In this document: positions 1-7,797 of the stretch, piece by piece
How positions within the stretch are numbered: the first letter of the stretch is position 1
Layout: every line of letters begins with the position of its first letter
DNA from: Pannonibacter sp. XCT-53
Lineage (GTDB): Bacteria > Pseudomonadota > Alphaproteobacteria > Rhizobiales > Stappiaceae
Reading direction: 5' to 3'
Length of the DNA: 64,000 nucleotides
NCBI RefSeq assembly: GCF_009915765.1
Contig: NZ_JAABLQ010000001.1
Span: 1,674,001-1,738,000, forward strand
Program-made: the position numbers and the translations under genes
The notes under the pieces: model-generated
Told to the model about the DNA's origin: nothing
The model's input: the letters and a program-made list of their open reading frames with translations, nothing else
The model's database searches: none

Positions 1-260
1 GGCTCGCCGCCCGCTTCGGCGTTCCCGGCCGGGGCCTGGCACTGCGTGGCAATCTGCTGGCCGGGCTCGTGCTGCTGCCGCTCGTCTGGGTCGTGCCGCT
101 CACGGGCCTGGCGCTCGGGCTTGTGGCGGCCGCCCTGGTGGCGCATGCTGCCGGGCGGCTGGCGTTTGCAAAGATCGGCGGCTTCACCGGCGACGTGATC
201 GGCGCCGTGCAGCAGCTTGCGGCGCTGGCCTTCCTCATCGGAGTGCTCATGCTGCCATGA
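1..260 (+). CDS. cobS: Adenosylcobinamide-GDP ribazoletransferase, C-terminal part (cut by window start)
   Basis: This is the last 86 or so codons of a membrane enzyme that joins adenosylcobinamide-GDP to alpha-ribazole in the last steps of cobalamin synthesis. The reading frame is open from base 3 to the TGA at 258-260. Seen: hydrophobic stretches either side of the segment GGFTGDVIGA, which corresponds to the conserved GG-TGD-GA motif near the C-terminus of CobS, followed by a short hydrophobic tail, as in the family. The 5' part and the active-site loops lie outside the window, so only the C-terminal membrane region can be judged. No cobalamin riboswitch is visible in the part present. Confidence 0.75.
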   Translation, partial: LAARFGVPGRGLALRGNLLAGLVLLPLVWVVPLTGLALGLVAAALVAHAAGRLAFAKIGGFTGDVIGAVQQLAALAFLIGVLMLP

Positions 261-466
261 TGATGCGTCAGGCGATGTCTTTCAGCTGCAAAAGAGGACC
301 GGGGCGCTTTGCCGCCGCCAGTCCGGGCCGTGCCGTCGCCGTCCTGCCCGCCCGCCACCGGCTGGCCGTCCCCTTCCCCTTCACGCTGGTTCCAGCCCCC
401 ATCCAGCTCGTGGCCGGCGGGCGCTGACAGCGCCCTGCCCCTTGCGTTTCGACCGGAGCCCCCTAC

Positions 467-658
467 ATGCCCGATATGGAAAGCCCCTGCGTCCGCATCT
501 GCATCATGGATCCGACCCTCGGCCTGTGTCAGGGCTGCGGCCGGACGCTCGCCGAGATCGCGACCTGGGGCAGCCTGACTGCGGAGGCGCGACGCGCCAT
601 CATGGCCGGCCTGCCGCAGCGCCTCGCGGGGCTTGCGCCCCGGCAGTCGACGGGATGA
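467..658 (+). CDS. DUF1289 family small Cys-rich protein
   Basis: A 63-residue protein of the DUF1289 family, of unknown biochemical role. Seen: an N-terminal SPCVRICIMD segment and then LCQGCGRT, giving four conserved cysteines (CxxxC then CxxC) that could bind zinc or an iron-sulfur cluster; the ligand is inference. The segment around TLAEIATW is also typical of the family. The stop codon overlaps the ATG of the next gene (ATGA at 655-658), so the two are probably translationally coupled. The 206 bases between cobS and this gene are GC-rich and show no gene. Confidence 0.8.
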   Translation: MPDMESPCVRICIMDPTLGLCQGCGRTLAEIATWGSLTAEARRAIMAGLPQRLAGLAPRQSTG

Positions 659-1368
659 CACCCATGCAGTTCTTTCGCGGCCTGCTCATCGGGGCGCTGG
701 TGCTCGCCATGGCCGGCGGCGTGCTTGCCTATTTCACGGATGTTGCCGCCATCGACACCACGTTCGAGGGCTCCGACGAGGCCCCGCGCATCGTTGCCCT
801 GTCGGCGATTGCCTTCGTGATCCTGGCGAGCCTGATCGTTGGCCCGCCGCGGCTGCGCGAGGTGCTGCGGGCGACGGCGGCCTGGGGCAGCCTCGCGGTG
901 GTGCTGATCGTCGGCTATGCCTACCGCTTTGAACTGGCCACCGTCGGGTACCGGGTGCTCGGGGCGCTGGCCCCCGGACTGGCCGTCAGCCAGGCGGACG
1001 GCAGCGTCCTGGTGGTGCGCGATCCGAGCGGCCATTTCCAGATCAAGGGGGACGTCAACGGCACGCCGGTCCGCTTTCTGGTGGACACCGGGGCCTCTGC
1101 CGTCGTCCTGACCCGCGAGGACGCCCGGCGCAGCGGCATCGACGTGGACAGCCTGTCCTTCACCGTGCCGGTCTCCACGGCCAATGGCCGCACGATGGTG
1201 GCGCCCACCCGGATCGACGACCTGCGCCTGGCCGACATCCGGCTCGGGGACGTGCGCACCTTCGTGGCGCAGGAAGGCAGCCTCGAGACCAGCCTGCTCG
1301 GCATGTCCGCCCTCTCCCGGCTGAGCAGCTGGACCGTGGAAGGCGACCGGCTGGTCCTCAACCGCTGA
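655..1368 (+). CDS. Membrane-anchored retropepsin-like aspartic protease (TIGR02281 type)
   Basis: A 237-residue protein with three hydrophobic segments at about residues 6-26, 47-63 and 78-90, then a soluble domain from about 115. That domain contains FLVDTGAS at 141-148, the catalytic Asp-Thr-Gly of clan AA single-lobe aspartic proteases, which work as dimers. Further family features are the SLLGMSALSRL segment and a WTVEGDRLVL end. This matches the proteobacterial TIGR02281 family, so the protease domain probably faces the periplasm. The ATG at 655 overlaps the DUF1289 stop; an alternative ATG lies at 664. The long upstream extension of this open frame to 217 is not supported because it runs through the DUF1289 gene. 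The substrate is unknown. Confidence 0.8.
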   Translation: MTPMQFFRGLLIGALVLAMAGGVLAYFTDVAAIDTTFEGSDEAPRIVALSAIAFVILASLIVGPPRLREVLRATAAWGSLAVVLIVGYAYRFELATVGYRVLGALAPGLAVSQADGSVLVVRDPSGHFQIKGDVNGTPVRFLVDTGASAVVLTREDARRSGIDVDSLSFTVPVSTANGRTMVAPTRIDDLRLADIRLGDVRTFVAQEGSLETSLLGMSALSRLSSWTVEGDRLVLNR

Positions 1369-1374
1369 GGGACC

Positions 1375-2229
1375 TCACTCGAACAGGCTGAGGCCGAAGC
1401 GGATCGCCACGATCAGCAGGAAGATGCCGAAGCCGAGCTCGAGCCGCCGCTTGGGCCAGGCATGCGCCAGCCGGACGCCGATCGGCGCGGTCAGGGTGGT
1501 GATCGGCATGATCAGCAACACGCCCAGCAGGTTGACATAGCCGAGGGAAAAGGCCGGCAAGCCCGGGGCGTTCCAGCCGGCCCACATCATGCCGAGCACG
1601 CCGGGCACGGAGATCAGTGCCCCGACGCCGGCCGATGTCGCGACTGCCTGATGGATCGGGCGGCCATAGAGCGTCATGAAGGTGTTGTTCATCACCCCGC
1701 CGCCAATGCCCATCAGGGTCGCCAGGAACCCGATGACCACGCCGCAGAGCGGCCGGATCGGAAACCCGGGAATGTCGGTGCCCAGCCGCCAGCTGTCGCG
1801 GTTGAAGAACATGCGCAGGCTGACGAGCAGCGCGATGCCGGCAAAGATGCCCTTCAGACCGTCTCCGGAGACATGGGCCGCGACCAGCGAGGCGAGGACG
1901 ACCCCGAGCGGCAGCGGCACGAGCCAGCTTTTCAGCAGCGCCTCGTCAACGGCCCCGCGGGCCCGGTGGCCCAGATAGGAGCGCACCGACGTCGGCACGA
2001 TGATGCCGAGCGACGTGGCCACCGCCACATGCATCCGCACGCTTTCATCGACCTCGAGCAGCACGAGGAACTGGTAGAGCACGGGGACAAGCACCGCACC
2101 GCCGCCAATGCCGAACAGCCCGGCCAGCAGCCCGGCAATGGCGCCTGCCGCCAGCAGGGCCACAACAAGGCCGAGGATCTCGACCGAAAACAGGTCAGGC
2201 GCAAGGCCGGGCAGAAGGTCGGACAGCAT
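1375..2229 (-). CDS. TauE/SafE family sulfite/anion exporter-like permease
   Basis: A 284-residue polytopic inner-membrane protein of the TSUP (TauE/SafE) family, whose members move sulfite, sulfoacetate or related anions. Seen: many hydrophobic segments and the duplicated glycine-rich motif typical of the family, GLFGIGGGAVLVP in the first half and LMGIGGGVMNN in the second, each followed by conserved polar helices. The length fits the family. The start at 2229 (ATG) gives an N-terminus LLPGLAPDLFSVEI leading into the first membrane helix. The 3' end faces the protease gene, with 6 bases between the stops. The substrate cannot be read from the sequence, and no sulfur-oxidation genes are adjacent. 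Confidence 0.85.
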   Translation of the reverse strand: MLSDLLPGLAPDLFSVEILGLVVALLAAGAIAGLLAGLFGIGGGAVLVPVLYQFLVLLEVDESVRMHVAVATSLGIIVPTSVRSYLGHRARGAVDEALLKSWLVPLPLGVVLASLVAAHVSGDGLKGIFAGIALLVSLRMFFNRDSWRLGTDIPGFPIRPLCGVVIGFLATLMGIGGGVMNNTFMTLYGRPIHQAVATSAGVGALISVPGVLGMMWAGWNAPGLPAFSLGYVNLLGVLLIMPITTLTAPIGVRLAHAWPKRRLELGFGIFLLIVAIRFGLSLFE

Positions 2230-2574
2230 GGGAAAACCTCGGGCGGGTCCCGGCCGGCTGGCGCCCCGCAGCGGACGGGCTCGCGTCAAAGGGGGCGGCC
2301 TGGCGGGCGTCTGGGCGGGCGGCTGGGCGGGCGGGCGTCGGAACTGGCGGGCGGTGGGACAGAGGACAGGGCGGCGGGCCGGACCTGCCCGGCGATCCTT
2401 GCTGCCACAGGCGACCAGGCTTGTCACGCGGCTTGCCACCTCTGACCTAGCGTCAGGTGCCGGCGGCATGGTCCTTGCGACGGTTTGCCTCTCCCGCCCG
2501 GGCCAACATGCGCTAAAGTCCGCCTCGACCTGCCGGCCGCTCCCGGCCCGGCCCCTCCTGCGGACCCGCATTGC
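2230..2574. other. Divergent intergenic region with GC-rich direct repeats
   Basis: This spacer separates the divergently read TauE-type permease and the DUF423 gene and must hold both promoters. At about 2304-2340 there is a degenerate tandem run of the unit CTGGGCGGGCGG. No RNA gene or convincing small coding sequence was seen here, and the open frames that cross it are shadows. Confidence 0.5.
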
Positions 2575-2988
2575 ATGATCAGGCTTTCTTCTCCCGCGCA
2601 GCCGTCGGCTGCGACCTCGCCCCTGTTTCGCGCCGGACTGGCGCTTGGCGGGCTTGCGGGCGCGCTTGGCGTTGCCCTGTCGGCGCTCGCCGCCCATCTG
2701 GATGGCACCGGGCTCCTGTCGACGGCGGCCGAGATGCTGCTCTTCCATGCACCGGCCTTTCTGGCGCTGGCCGCGCTGGCGCAGGTGCGCAAGGTGCCGC
2801 TCCTGCCCCTGACCCTGGGGCTGCTGGCGCTCGGGCTGCTGCTCTTTGCCGGCGATCTGGTCAGCCGGGCCTTCCGCGATGCGCGGCTCTTCCCGATGGC
2901 CGCACCGACCGGGGGGATGCTGCTGATCGTCGGCTGGGCATCGGCGGCGCTGTCGGCGCTGGTGGTGCGGCCCCGCGCGGACCCGTGA
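2575..2988 (+). CDS. DUF423-like small membrane protein
   Basis: A 137-residue protein with four hydrophobic segments. Seen: the pattern GLAGALGVALSALAAH in the first helix, HAPAFLALAAL in the second (typical of DUF423, where a Tyr/Phe-His-Ala motif leads the second helix), GDLVSR between helices three and four, and APTGGMLLIVGW before the last helix. These landmarks match the DUF423 (YwdK/YgdD-like) family, whose function is unknown. The ATG at 2575 was chosen because the hydrophobic part begins soon after it; the open frame extends upstream to 2485 without a better start. Confidence 0.7.
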   Translation: MIRLSSPAQPSAATSPLFRAGLALGGLAGALGVALSALAAHLDGTGLLSTAAEMLLFHAPAFLALAALAQVRKVPLLPLTLGLLALGLLLFAGDLVSRAFRDARLFPMAAPTGGMLLIVGWASAALSALVVRPRADP

Positions 2989-3011
2989 GCAGGAAGGCCC
3001 TGCGTCCCTGA

Positions 3012-3040
3012 CCGGACGCCGAGGAAGGCCCGGCGTCCGG
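3012..3040. terminator. Perfect 10-bp hairpin downstream of the DUF423 gene
   Basis: The arms CCGGACGCCG (3012-3021) and CGGCGTCCGG (3031-3040) are perfect inverted repeats with a 9-base loop, 24 bases after the DUF423 stop. There is no T-run, so this may be a transcript-stabilising hairpin or a Rho-dependent end rather than a classic intrinsic terminator. Confidence 0.45.
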
Positions 3041-3219
3041 CGTCGGCTTCGGGCGTCGTCTTCCTGCCCTGACCTAGGGGCGTGGCGGCCCGGCCACAGG
3101 GGCCCGGCAACCGTGACAATCCCGCCTGCGAAAGGCATATTGTTGCGGCGCAAGATGGAGTAAGGAGACGTCCGGGTGCCCCTCCTCCTTCCGCCGGGCG
3201 CCCTATCCGAGGATCCGAC

Positions 3220-4626
3220 GTGGACCAGACCGTCCCTGTTGCCGCCGTCAGCGAGACGCCGGCAGACTTCATTCCGCCCTTCCCGTTCCGCCACGAACGG
3301 ACGCCGCCGATCATCGAGCTGATGGGGCTTGCCCGCCGCAACTTCCTGTCCATCTGGACAAGGGGCAACTTTTCCTCGCGCATGATGACGCAGCAGGTCC
3401 TGCGCCGGATGATGGTGATCTGCAACGCCCCCGATGTCGTGCAGGAAGCCTTCCAGACCCATCACGTGGAGCTGCAGCGCAAGAGCCCGCAGATGCGGCA
3501 TGCGCTGGCACCGCTGATCGGCGACGGCCTGTTCATCTCCGACAGCGAGACCTGGGCGCGCCGGCGCAAGGTCGTTGCCCCGATCATCCACGGCTCGCGC
3601 GTGCCGGGCTTTGCCCCGATCATGATCGACACCATCGAGGACCAGCGCAACGCCTGGATGGCCCGCGGCGACGGCGCCGAGACCGATGCGCTTGCCGACA
3701 TGGCGCATCTGACGGCGGAGATCATCTGCCGCACCATCTTCGGCCGCCAGCTTGGCAAGAACTACGCCCACGAGGTGGTCGAGGGCTTTTCGGAGTACCA
3801 GCGTCACATCGACCAGGTCGATCTCGCCGCCATGCTGGGCCTGCCGGAATGGATGCCGCGCTTCCGCAAGCCGGCGGTCCGCCGGGCCACCGCCCGCATC
3901 CTCGGCGTGCTCGACGAGATCATCGACAGCTACCAGACCCTGAAGGACAACGGCGAGGCGTCGGTGATCGGCGGCCTGCTCGAGGCCCGGGACGAGGACG
4001 GCAAGCCGCTGAGCCGCGAGGCCATCCGCAACGAGGCAGCCGTGATCTTCATGGCCGGCCACGAGACCACCGCCAACACGCTGGCCTGGACCTGGTACCT
4101 CCTGTCCCAGTCGCCGCGTGTGCGCGAGCGGCTGCATGCGGAACTGGACAGCGTGCTGGAGGGGGCGACGCCCACCTTCCGCGACGTGGCCCGCCTGCCC
4201 TACACCCGGGCGGTCATCGAGGAATCGCTGCGCCTCTATCCGCCCGTTCCGATCCTGGCCCGCGAGGCCATGGCCGAAGTGCATGTTGGCGGCCGCAAGC
4301 TGCCGAAGGGCACGATCCTGATGGTCGTGCCGTGGCTGCTGCATCGCAATCCCCTGCTCTGGGACGATGCCGACGCCTTCAACCCGGACCGCTTCATGCC
4401 GGGTGCCCAGGGGCGCCCGTCGAAATACGGCTACGTCCCCTTCTCCATCGGTCCGCGCATCTGCGCCGGGCTCCAGTTCGGCATGACCGAGGCGATCCTG
4501 AGCCTTGCGATCCTCGCGCAGAGCTTCGACCTGCGCCTCAGGCCCGGCACCGACGTGCAGCCGGTGTGCCGGCTGACGCTCCGGCCCGGCGACGCCTTGC
4601 CGATGACCCTGCACCGGCGGAGGTAG
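3220..4626 (+). CDS. Cytochrome P450
   Basis: A 468-residue soluble bacterial P450. Seen: the I-helix oxygen-activation motif AGHETT (about 278-283), the K-helix ExxR within EESLRLYPP (Glu335, Arg338), the PERF-like region NPDRFMP, and the heme-binding loop FSIGPRICAG with the thiolate ligand Cys415. There is no N-terminal membrane anchor, so it should be cytosolic and use separate ferredoxin partners, none of which is next to it. A GTG start at 3220 gives a normal family length; no ATG lies at a sensible place. Six bases separate it from the following acyltransferase gene, so the two are probably co-transcribed. The substrate is unknown; pairing with a lipid acyltransferase hints at a fatty acyl or lipid substrate (inference). 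Confidence 0.9.
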   Translation: MDQTVPVAAVSETPADFIPPFPFRHERTPPIIELMGLARRNFLSIWTRGNFSSRMMTQQVLRRMMVICNAPDVVQEAFQTHHVELQRKSPQMRHALAPLIGDGLFISDSETWARRRKVVAPIIHGSRVPGFAPIMIDTIEDQRNAWMARGDGAETDALADMAHLTAEIICRTIFGRQLGKNYAHEVVEGFSEYQRHIDQVDLAAMLGLPEWMPRFRKPAVRRATARILGVLDEIIDSYQTLKDNGEASVIGGLLEARDEDGKPLSREAIRNEAAVIFMAGHETTANTLAWTWYLLSQSPRVRERLHAELDSVLEGATPTFRDVARLPYTRAVIEESLRLYPPVPILAREAMAEVHVGGRKLPKGTILMVVPWLLHRNPLLWDDADAFNPDRFMPGAQGRPSKYGYVPFSIGPRICAGLQFGMTEAILSLAILAQSFDLRLRPGTDVQPVCRLTLRPGDALPMTLHRRR

Positions 4627-4632
4627 GCGGCG

Positions 4633-5667
4633 ATGCGGGTCGGACCGGACGGCGGTGATCCCTGCGGACGGAAGGTCTCGCTGACCGGCATTCCCTTCGA
4701 CGTGACCCGGGCCAGCGAGCCGCCGGCTCCGCCCTTGCGCGACCTCGTGGCAAGGGACCGGACGCGGCGGGCGCGGGCATTCGGCTACCATGTGGGCGAC
4801 CGGCTGACCGGCCTTTCCGGGCGGCTGCTGCATGAGCTGATGCGCCATCTGCCCCCGGCCCAGGTCTCGTGGATCGGCAGCCTGCTCGGCGGTCCGGCCA
4901 GCTGGCTCTACCGCCGGCGGATCTTTGCCCGGCGCATGGCCGCCAACCTGCGTCACCTGCGCCCGGACGTGGCCGCGCAGCCGGCGCTGGAGGCGCAGCT
5001 CCTGCGCCGCTGGTGGGGCAACACCGGCCGGGCCTATGCCGAGTATGCCAGCGTCGAGCGGCTGTGGCCGGCCGGGCTGATCGAGGTGCATGGCCGCGAG
5101 CACCATGACGCGGCGCTGCAGGACGGGCGCGGCGTCCTCTTTGCCTGCGTGCATCTGGGCAACTGGGAGGGGCTTGCCGCCTGCCTGCCGCATCTGACAG
5201 GCGGGCCGGTGATCGGCACCTACCAGGACGAGCCCAACCGCTTCACCAACCGGCTGATCCATGCCCTGCGCAAGCGTCGCGGGCAATACATCTTCCCGCC
5301 GGGCCGGGCCAGTGCCGGGCCGCTCTACCGGCTCACCGTGTCGCGCACGGTCACGACCTACCTCTATGTCGACGAGGTCCGTGACCGCCAGGTGCACATG
5401 CCGCTGTTCGGACGCGAGATCCCGGAAACCGGCAACATCGTCAATGTGGTGAAGCTGGCCCGATCGGCCTCCGCCCGCATCGTTCCGGCGGCGCTGATCC
5501 GGGGCGACGGCCCGCGCCTGACACTGACCCTGTTGCCGGCCATCGAGCCGCAGGAGCTCGAGACCACCATCCGGGCGCTCGACGCGGCCCTGACGCCGCT
5601 CGTGCTGGCGCATCTCGACCAGTGGTACATGCTGCCCGAGCTTCGCCTGCCCCAGACAGGCGCATGA
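4633..5667 (+). CDS. LpxL/HtrB-type lysophospholipid acyltransferase family protein
   Basis: A 344-residue protein of the LABLAT/HtrB superfamily, which uses acyl-ACP or acyl-CoA to acylate lipid A or other lipids at the inner membrane. Seen: the catalytic HxxxxE block as HLGNWE (His174, Glu179), then GPVIGTYQDEPNRFTNRL and TYLYVDE, corresponding to the second and third conserved blocks, and a segment DQWYMLPELR near the end like the C-terminus of LpxL-type enzymes. It lacks a clear N-terminal membrane helix of the usual kind. It directly follows the P450 gene. It may not be a true lipid A enzyme; the genomic partner suggests a more specialised lipid. Confidence 0.75.
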   Translation: MRVGPDGGDPCGRKVSLTGIPFDVTRASEPPAPPLRDLVARDRTRRARAFGYHVGDRLTGLSGRLLHELMRHLPPAQVSWIGSLLGGPASWLYRRRIFARRMAANLRHLRPDVAAQPALEAQLLRRWWGNTGRAYAEYASVERLWPAGLIEVHGREHHDAALQDGRGVLFACVHLGNWEGLAACLPHLTGGPVIGTYQDEPNRFTNRLIHALRKRRGQYIFPPGRASAGPLYRLTVSRTVTTYLYVDEVRDRQVHMPLFGREIPETGNIVNVVKLARSASARIVPAALIRGDGPRLTLTLLPAIEPQELETTIRALDAALTPLVLAHLDQWYMLPELRLPQTGA

Positions 5668-5776
5668 CCCGGCATCCCGGACGCGCCTGATCCGCCTGCC
5701 CGCACACCAGGCGCAACAGGTGCGTTGGTGCGTTGGGGGGCTGGGGGAAAGGGCGTCCGGTCCGGCGGCTTGCGCC

Positions 5777-6532
5777 TCAGGTCTTGCAGATGGAATTGCC
5801 GCCATCGGCGAACATGGCCGAGCCGGTGACGAAGGACGCATCGTCGCTCAGAAGGAAGGCGGCGGCGGCGGCGATTTCCTCCGGCTCCGCGATGCGCTTG
5901 AGGGCATGCAGGCCGGCGATCCATTTGAGCGCGCCGGCATCGCTTGGCGCCATTTCCGTCATGGTTCCGCCCGGCAGCAGCGCATTGACCCGCAGGCCCG
6001 CCGGTCCGTGCTCGGCCGCCAGAACCTGCGTCAGGCCGATCAGGCCGGACTTCGCCGCCGCATAGGCCGCCATGCCGGGAAGTCCGACCCCATGCCCGAC
6101 AAAGGTCGACGTGAAGACAATCGAGCCCTTGCCGCCATTGGCCAGCATCGCCGGGATCTGGTGGCGGGCGAGATGGAAGGCACTGGTCAGGTTGACCTCC
6201 AGCACCCGGTTCCAGGTCTCCGGGCTCATCTGCGGCAGGGGAACCATGTCACCGACGATGCCGGCATTGTTGAAGGCCCCGTCGAGGCGGCCAAACCGGC
6301 TCACCGCCGCCTCCACCAGTGCCCGGGCGTGGGCGTCATCGACGACGTCGCCGGCGACCGTCACCACCTCGCCGCCAGCTGCGGCGAGTTCTCCCGCCAG
6401 CGCGTCCAGACGCGCCTTGCGGCGGGCGCCGATCACAAGCCTTGCCCCGCGGGCAGAAAACAGCCGTGCCGCCGCAGCGCCAATGCCGCTGCTGGCGCCG
6501 GTGAGGATGATGACCTTGTCTTTGAGTTGCAT
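5777..6532 (-). CDS. Short-chain dehydrogenase/reductase (SDR, classical type)
   Basis: A 251-residue NAD(P)-dependent oxidoreductase. Seen: the cofactor motif TGASSGIG (11-18), the NNAG motif (88-91), catalytic Ser142, and YAAAK with Tyr157 and Lys161; the C-terminal MFADGGNS segment is typical of classical SDRs. The arginine-rich segment GARRKAR after the second strand suggests a preference for NADP, though this is inference. The gene is convergent with the acyltransferase gene (109 bases between stops) and no substrate is indicated by its neighbours. Confidence 0.85.
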   Translation of the reverse strand: MQLKDKVIILTGASSGIGAAAARLFSARGARLVIGARRKARLDALAGELAAAGGEVVTVAGDVVDDAHARALVEAAVSRFGRLDGAFNNAGIVGDMVPLPQMSPETWNRVLEVNLTSAFHLARHQIPAMLANGGKGSIVFTSTFVGHGVGLPGMAAYAAAKSGLIGLTQVLAAEHGPAGLRVNALLPGGTMTEMAPSDAGALKWIAGLHALKRIAEPEEIAAAAAFLLSDDASFVTGSAMFADGGNSICKT

Positions 6533-6958
6533 TGCGCAGTCTCCGGTTGAAGTGACTGGCGCAACCTAGTGACAGCCGTGCCCCGCCTCGACCCGAAACG
6601 CGAGCGGCAAGGTTCTGTTTTTCTGGTGTTTTTTGTGTCTTTGGTCGGGTTTCGGGTGGTCAGGTGGCTGTTGCCTCGCCGGGTCCGGGGACAGCAGCCA
6701 CACACTCCTGGGTCACCCCGGGCGGAGCGAAGCGGAGACCCGGGGCCTACTCGTTTGCAGAGGGACAGAGAGGCTCGCGGGGCTGCAAAGTGAGCAGCGG
6801 CAACGGCGCGCGATGGTCACAGCTCTGGGAACGAGTAGGCCCCGGCTCGCGCTGCGCTTGGCCGGGGTGACGCCAGGTGGCGTGACGCGGACGACTAAGG
6901 GCTTGTCAGCGGCTTGGTCCCTTCCGCTGGCACGCGCCCCCTAGCCCCGCCCCGCCTC
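6533..6958. other. Intergenic region with long inverted repeat element
   Basis: There is no gene between the SDR start and the end of fghA. The region holds the palindromic element described at 6712-6871. The 5' part (6541-6660) is presumably the SDR promoter and is relatively T-rich near 6610-6650. Open frames across the rest are short and inconsistent with the codon use of the neighbours. Confidence 0.5.
6712..6871. repeat. Imperfect inverted-repeat intergenic element
   Basis: The left arm (about 6712-6755), ending in GGGGCCTACTCGTT, is mirrored by the right arm (about 6830-6871), beginning AACGAGTAGGCCCC. The outer ends GTCACCCCGG and CCGGGGTGAC also pair. A shorter inner hairpin lies between them. 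Such GTCACCCCGG-bounded palindromes are frequent intergenic elements in Hyphomicrobiales genomes (established in general; copy number in this genome not known). Confidence 0.7.
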
Positions 6959-7786
6959 TCAGCCCTTCAGCCGCTCGGCATGCCAGGCGGCGTGATCGCG
7001 GGCGAAGGTGGCGACGAAGTTGTAGGAGTGGTCATAGCCGGCCTGCAGCCGGAGGGTCCCGGCCGTGCGGGTGGTGGCGAGCGCCGTGGCCAGCGCCTCG
7101 GGCTTCAGGAGGTCGAGGAACTGGTCCGACAGGCCCTGGTCGACGAGCAGATCCCGCGCCCAGCCCTTTGTTGCCAGCAGGAGCGACGCGTCATGCTCCT
7201 GCCAGAGCGTCTCGTCCGGCCCCAGATAGGCGGAAAGCTGCTTGCGGCCCCAGTCGGAGGCCGCCGGATGGGCAATCGGGGCGAAAGCCGACAGGGAGGC
7301 GTAAAGCTCCGGGTGGCGCATCGCCAGCGTCAGCGCGCCGTGGCCGCCCATGGAGTGACCGGTGATGCCATGCCGGTCCGTGACCGGGAACCGCGCCTGA
7401 ACCAGCTGGCGCAGCTCGCGCACCACATAGTCTTCCATGCGGAAATGCGGTGCCCAGGGCGCCTCGGTGGCATCGACATAGAAGCCGGCGCCCTGGCCGA
7501 GGTCATAGGCGGCATCATTGGCCACCCCCTCGCCGCGCGGGCTCGTGTCCGGGAACACCAGCGCCAGGCCGAACTCCGCCGCATGGGCCTGCAGCCCCGC
7601 CTTGGTCATGGCATTCTCATGCGTGCAGGTGAGGCCCGAGAGATACCACAGGCACGGCACCGGCCCGTGGCTTGCCTGCGGCGGCAGGTAGACCGCGAAG
7701 GTCATCGGCACGCCGCAGGCCGCGCTCGCGTGGCTGTAGACGCCCTGGATGCCGCCGAACATGCGGCTTTCGGAAAGGGTCTGCAT
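6959..7786 (-). CDS. fghA: S-formylglutathione hydrolase
   Basis: A 275-residue esterase-D family enzyme that hydrolyses S-formylglutathione to formate and glutathione, the second step of glutathione-dependent formaldehyde removal. Seen: the family block YLSGLTCTHEN (48-58), the nucleophile elbow GHSMGGHG with Ser145, the likely acid Asp221 in LSDQFL, and catalytic His253 in GYDHSYNF. The start at 7786 (ATG) leaves 11 bases after the stop of the upstream adhC, so they form an operon. The family length is normal. The open frame extends further upstream only through the adhC gene. Confidence 0.93.
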   Translation of the reverse strand: MQTLSESRMFGGIQGVYSHASAACGVPMTFAVYLPPQASHGPVPCLWYLSGLTCTHENAMTKAGLQAHAAEFGLALVFPDTSPRGEGVANDAAYDLGQGAGFYVDATEAPWAPHFRMEDYVVRELRQLVQARFPVTDRHGITGHSMGGHGALTLAMRHPELYASLSAFAPIAHPAASDWGRKQLSAYLGPDETLWQEHDASLLLATKGWARDLLVDQGLSDQFLDLLKPEALATALATTRTAGTLRLQAGYDHSYNFVATFARDHAAWHAERLKG

Positions 7787-7797
7787 CGGCCGGGCCC

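Noticed and set aside
1375..5841. 1488-residue minus-strand open frame
   Set aside because: Only its last 284 codons (the TauE-type permease, 1375-2229) are real. The rest covers the P450 and acyltransferase genes on the other strand and reads as Arg/Gly/His-rich shadow sequence.
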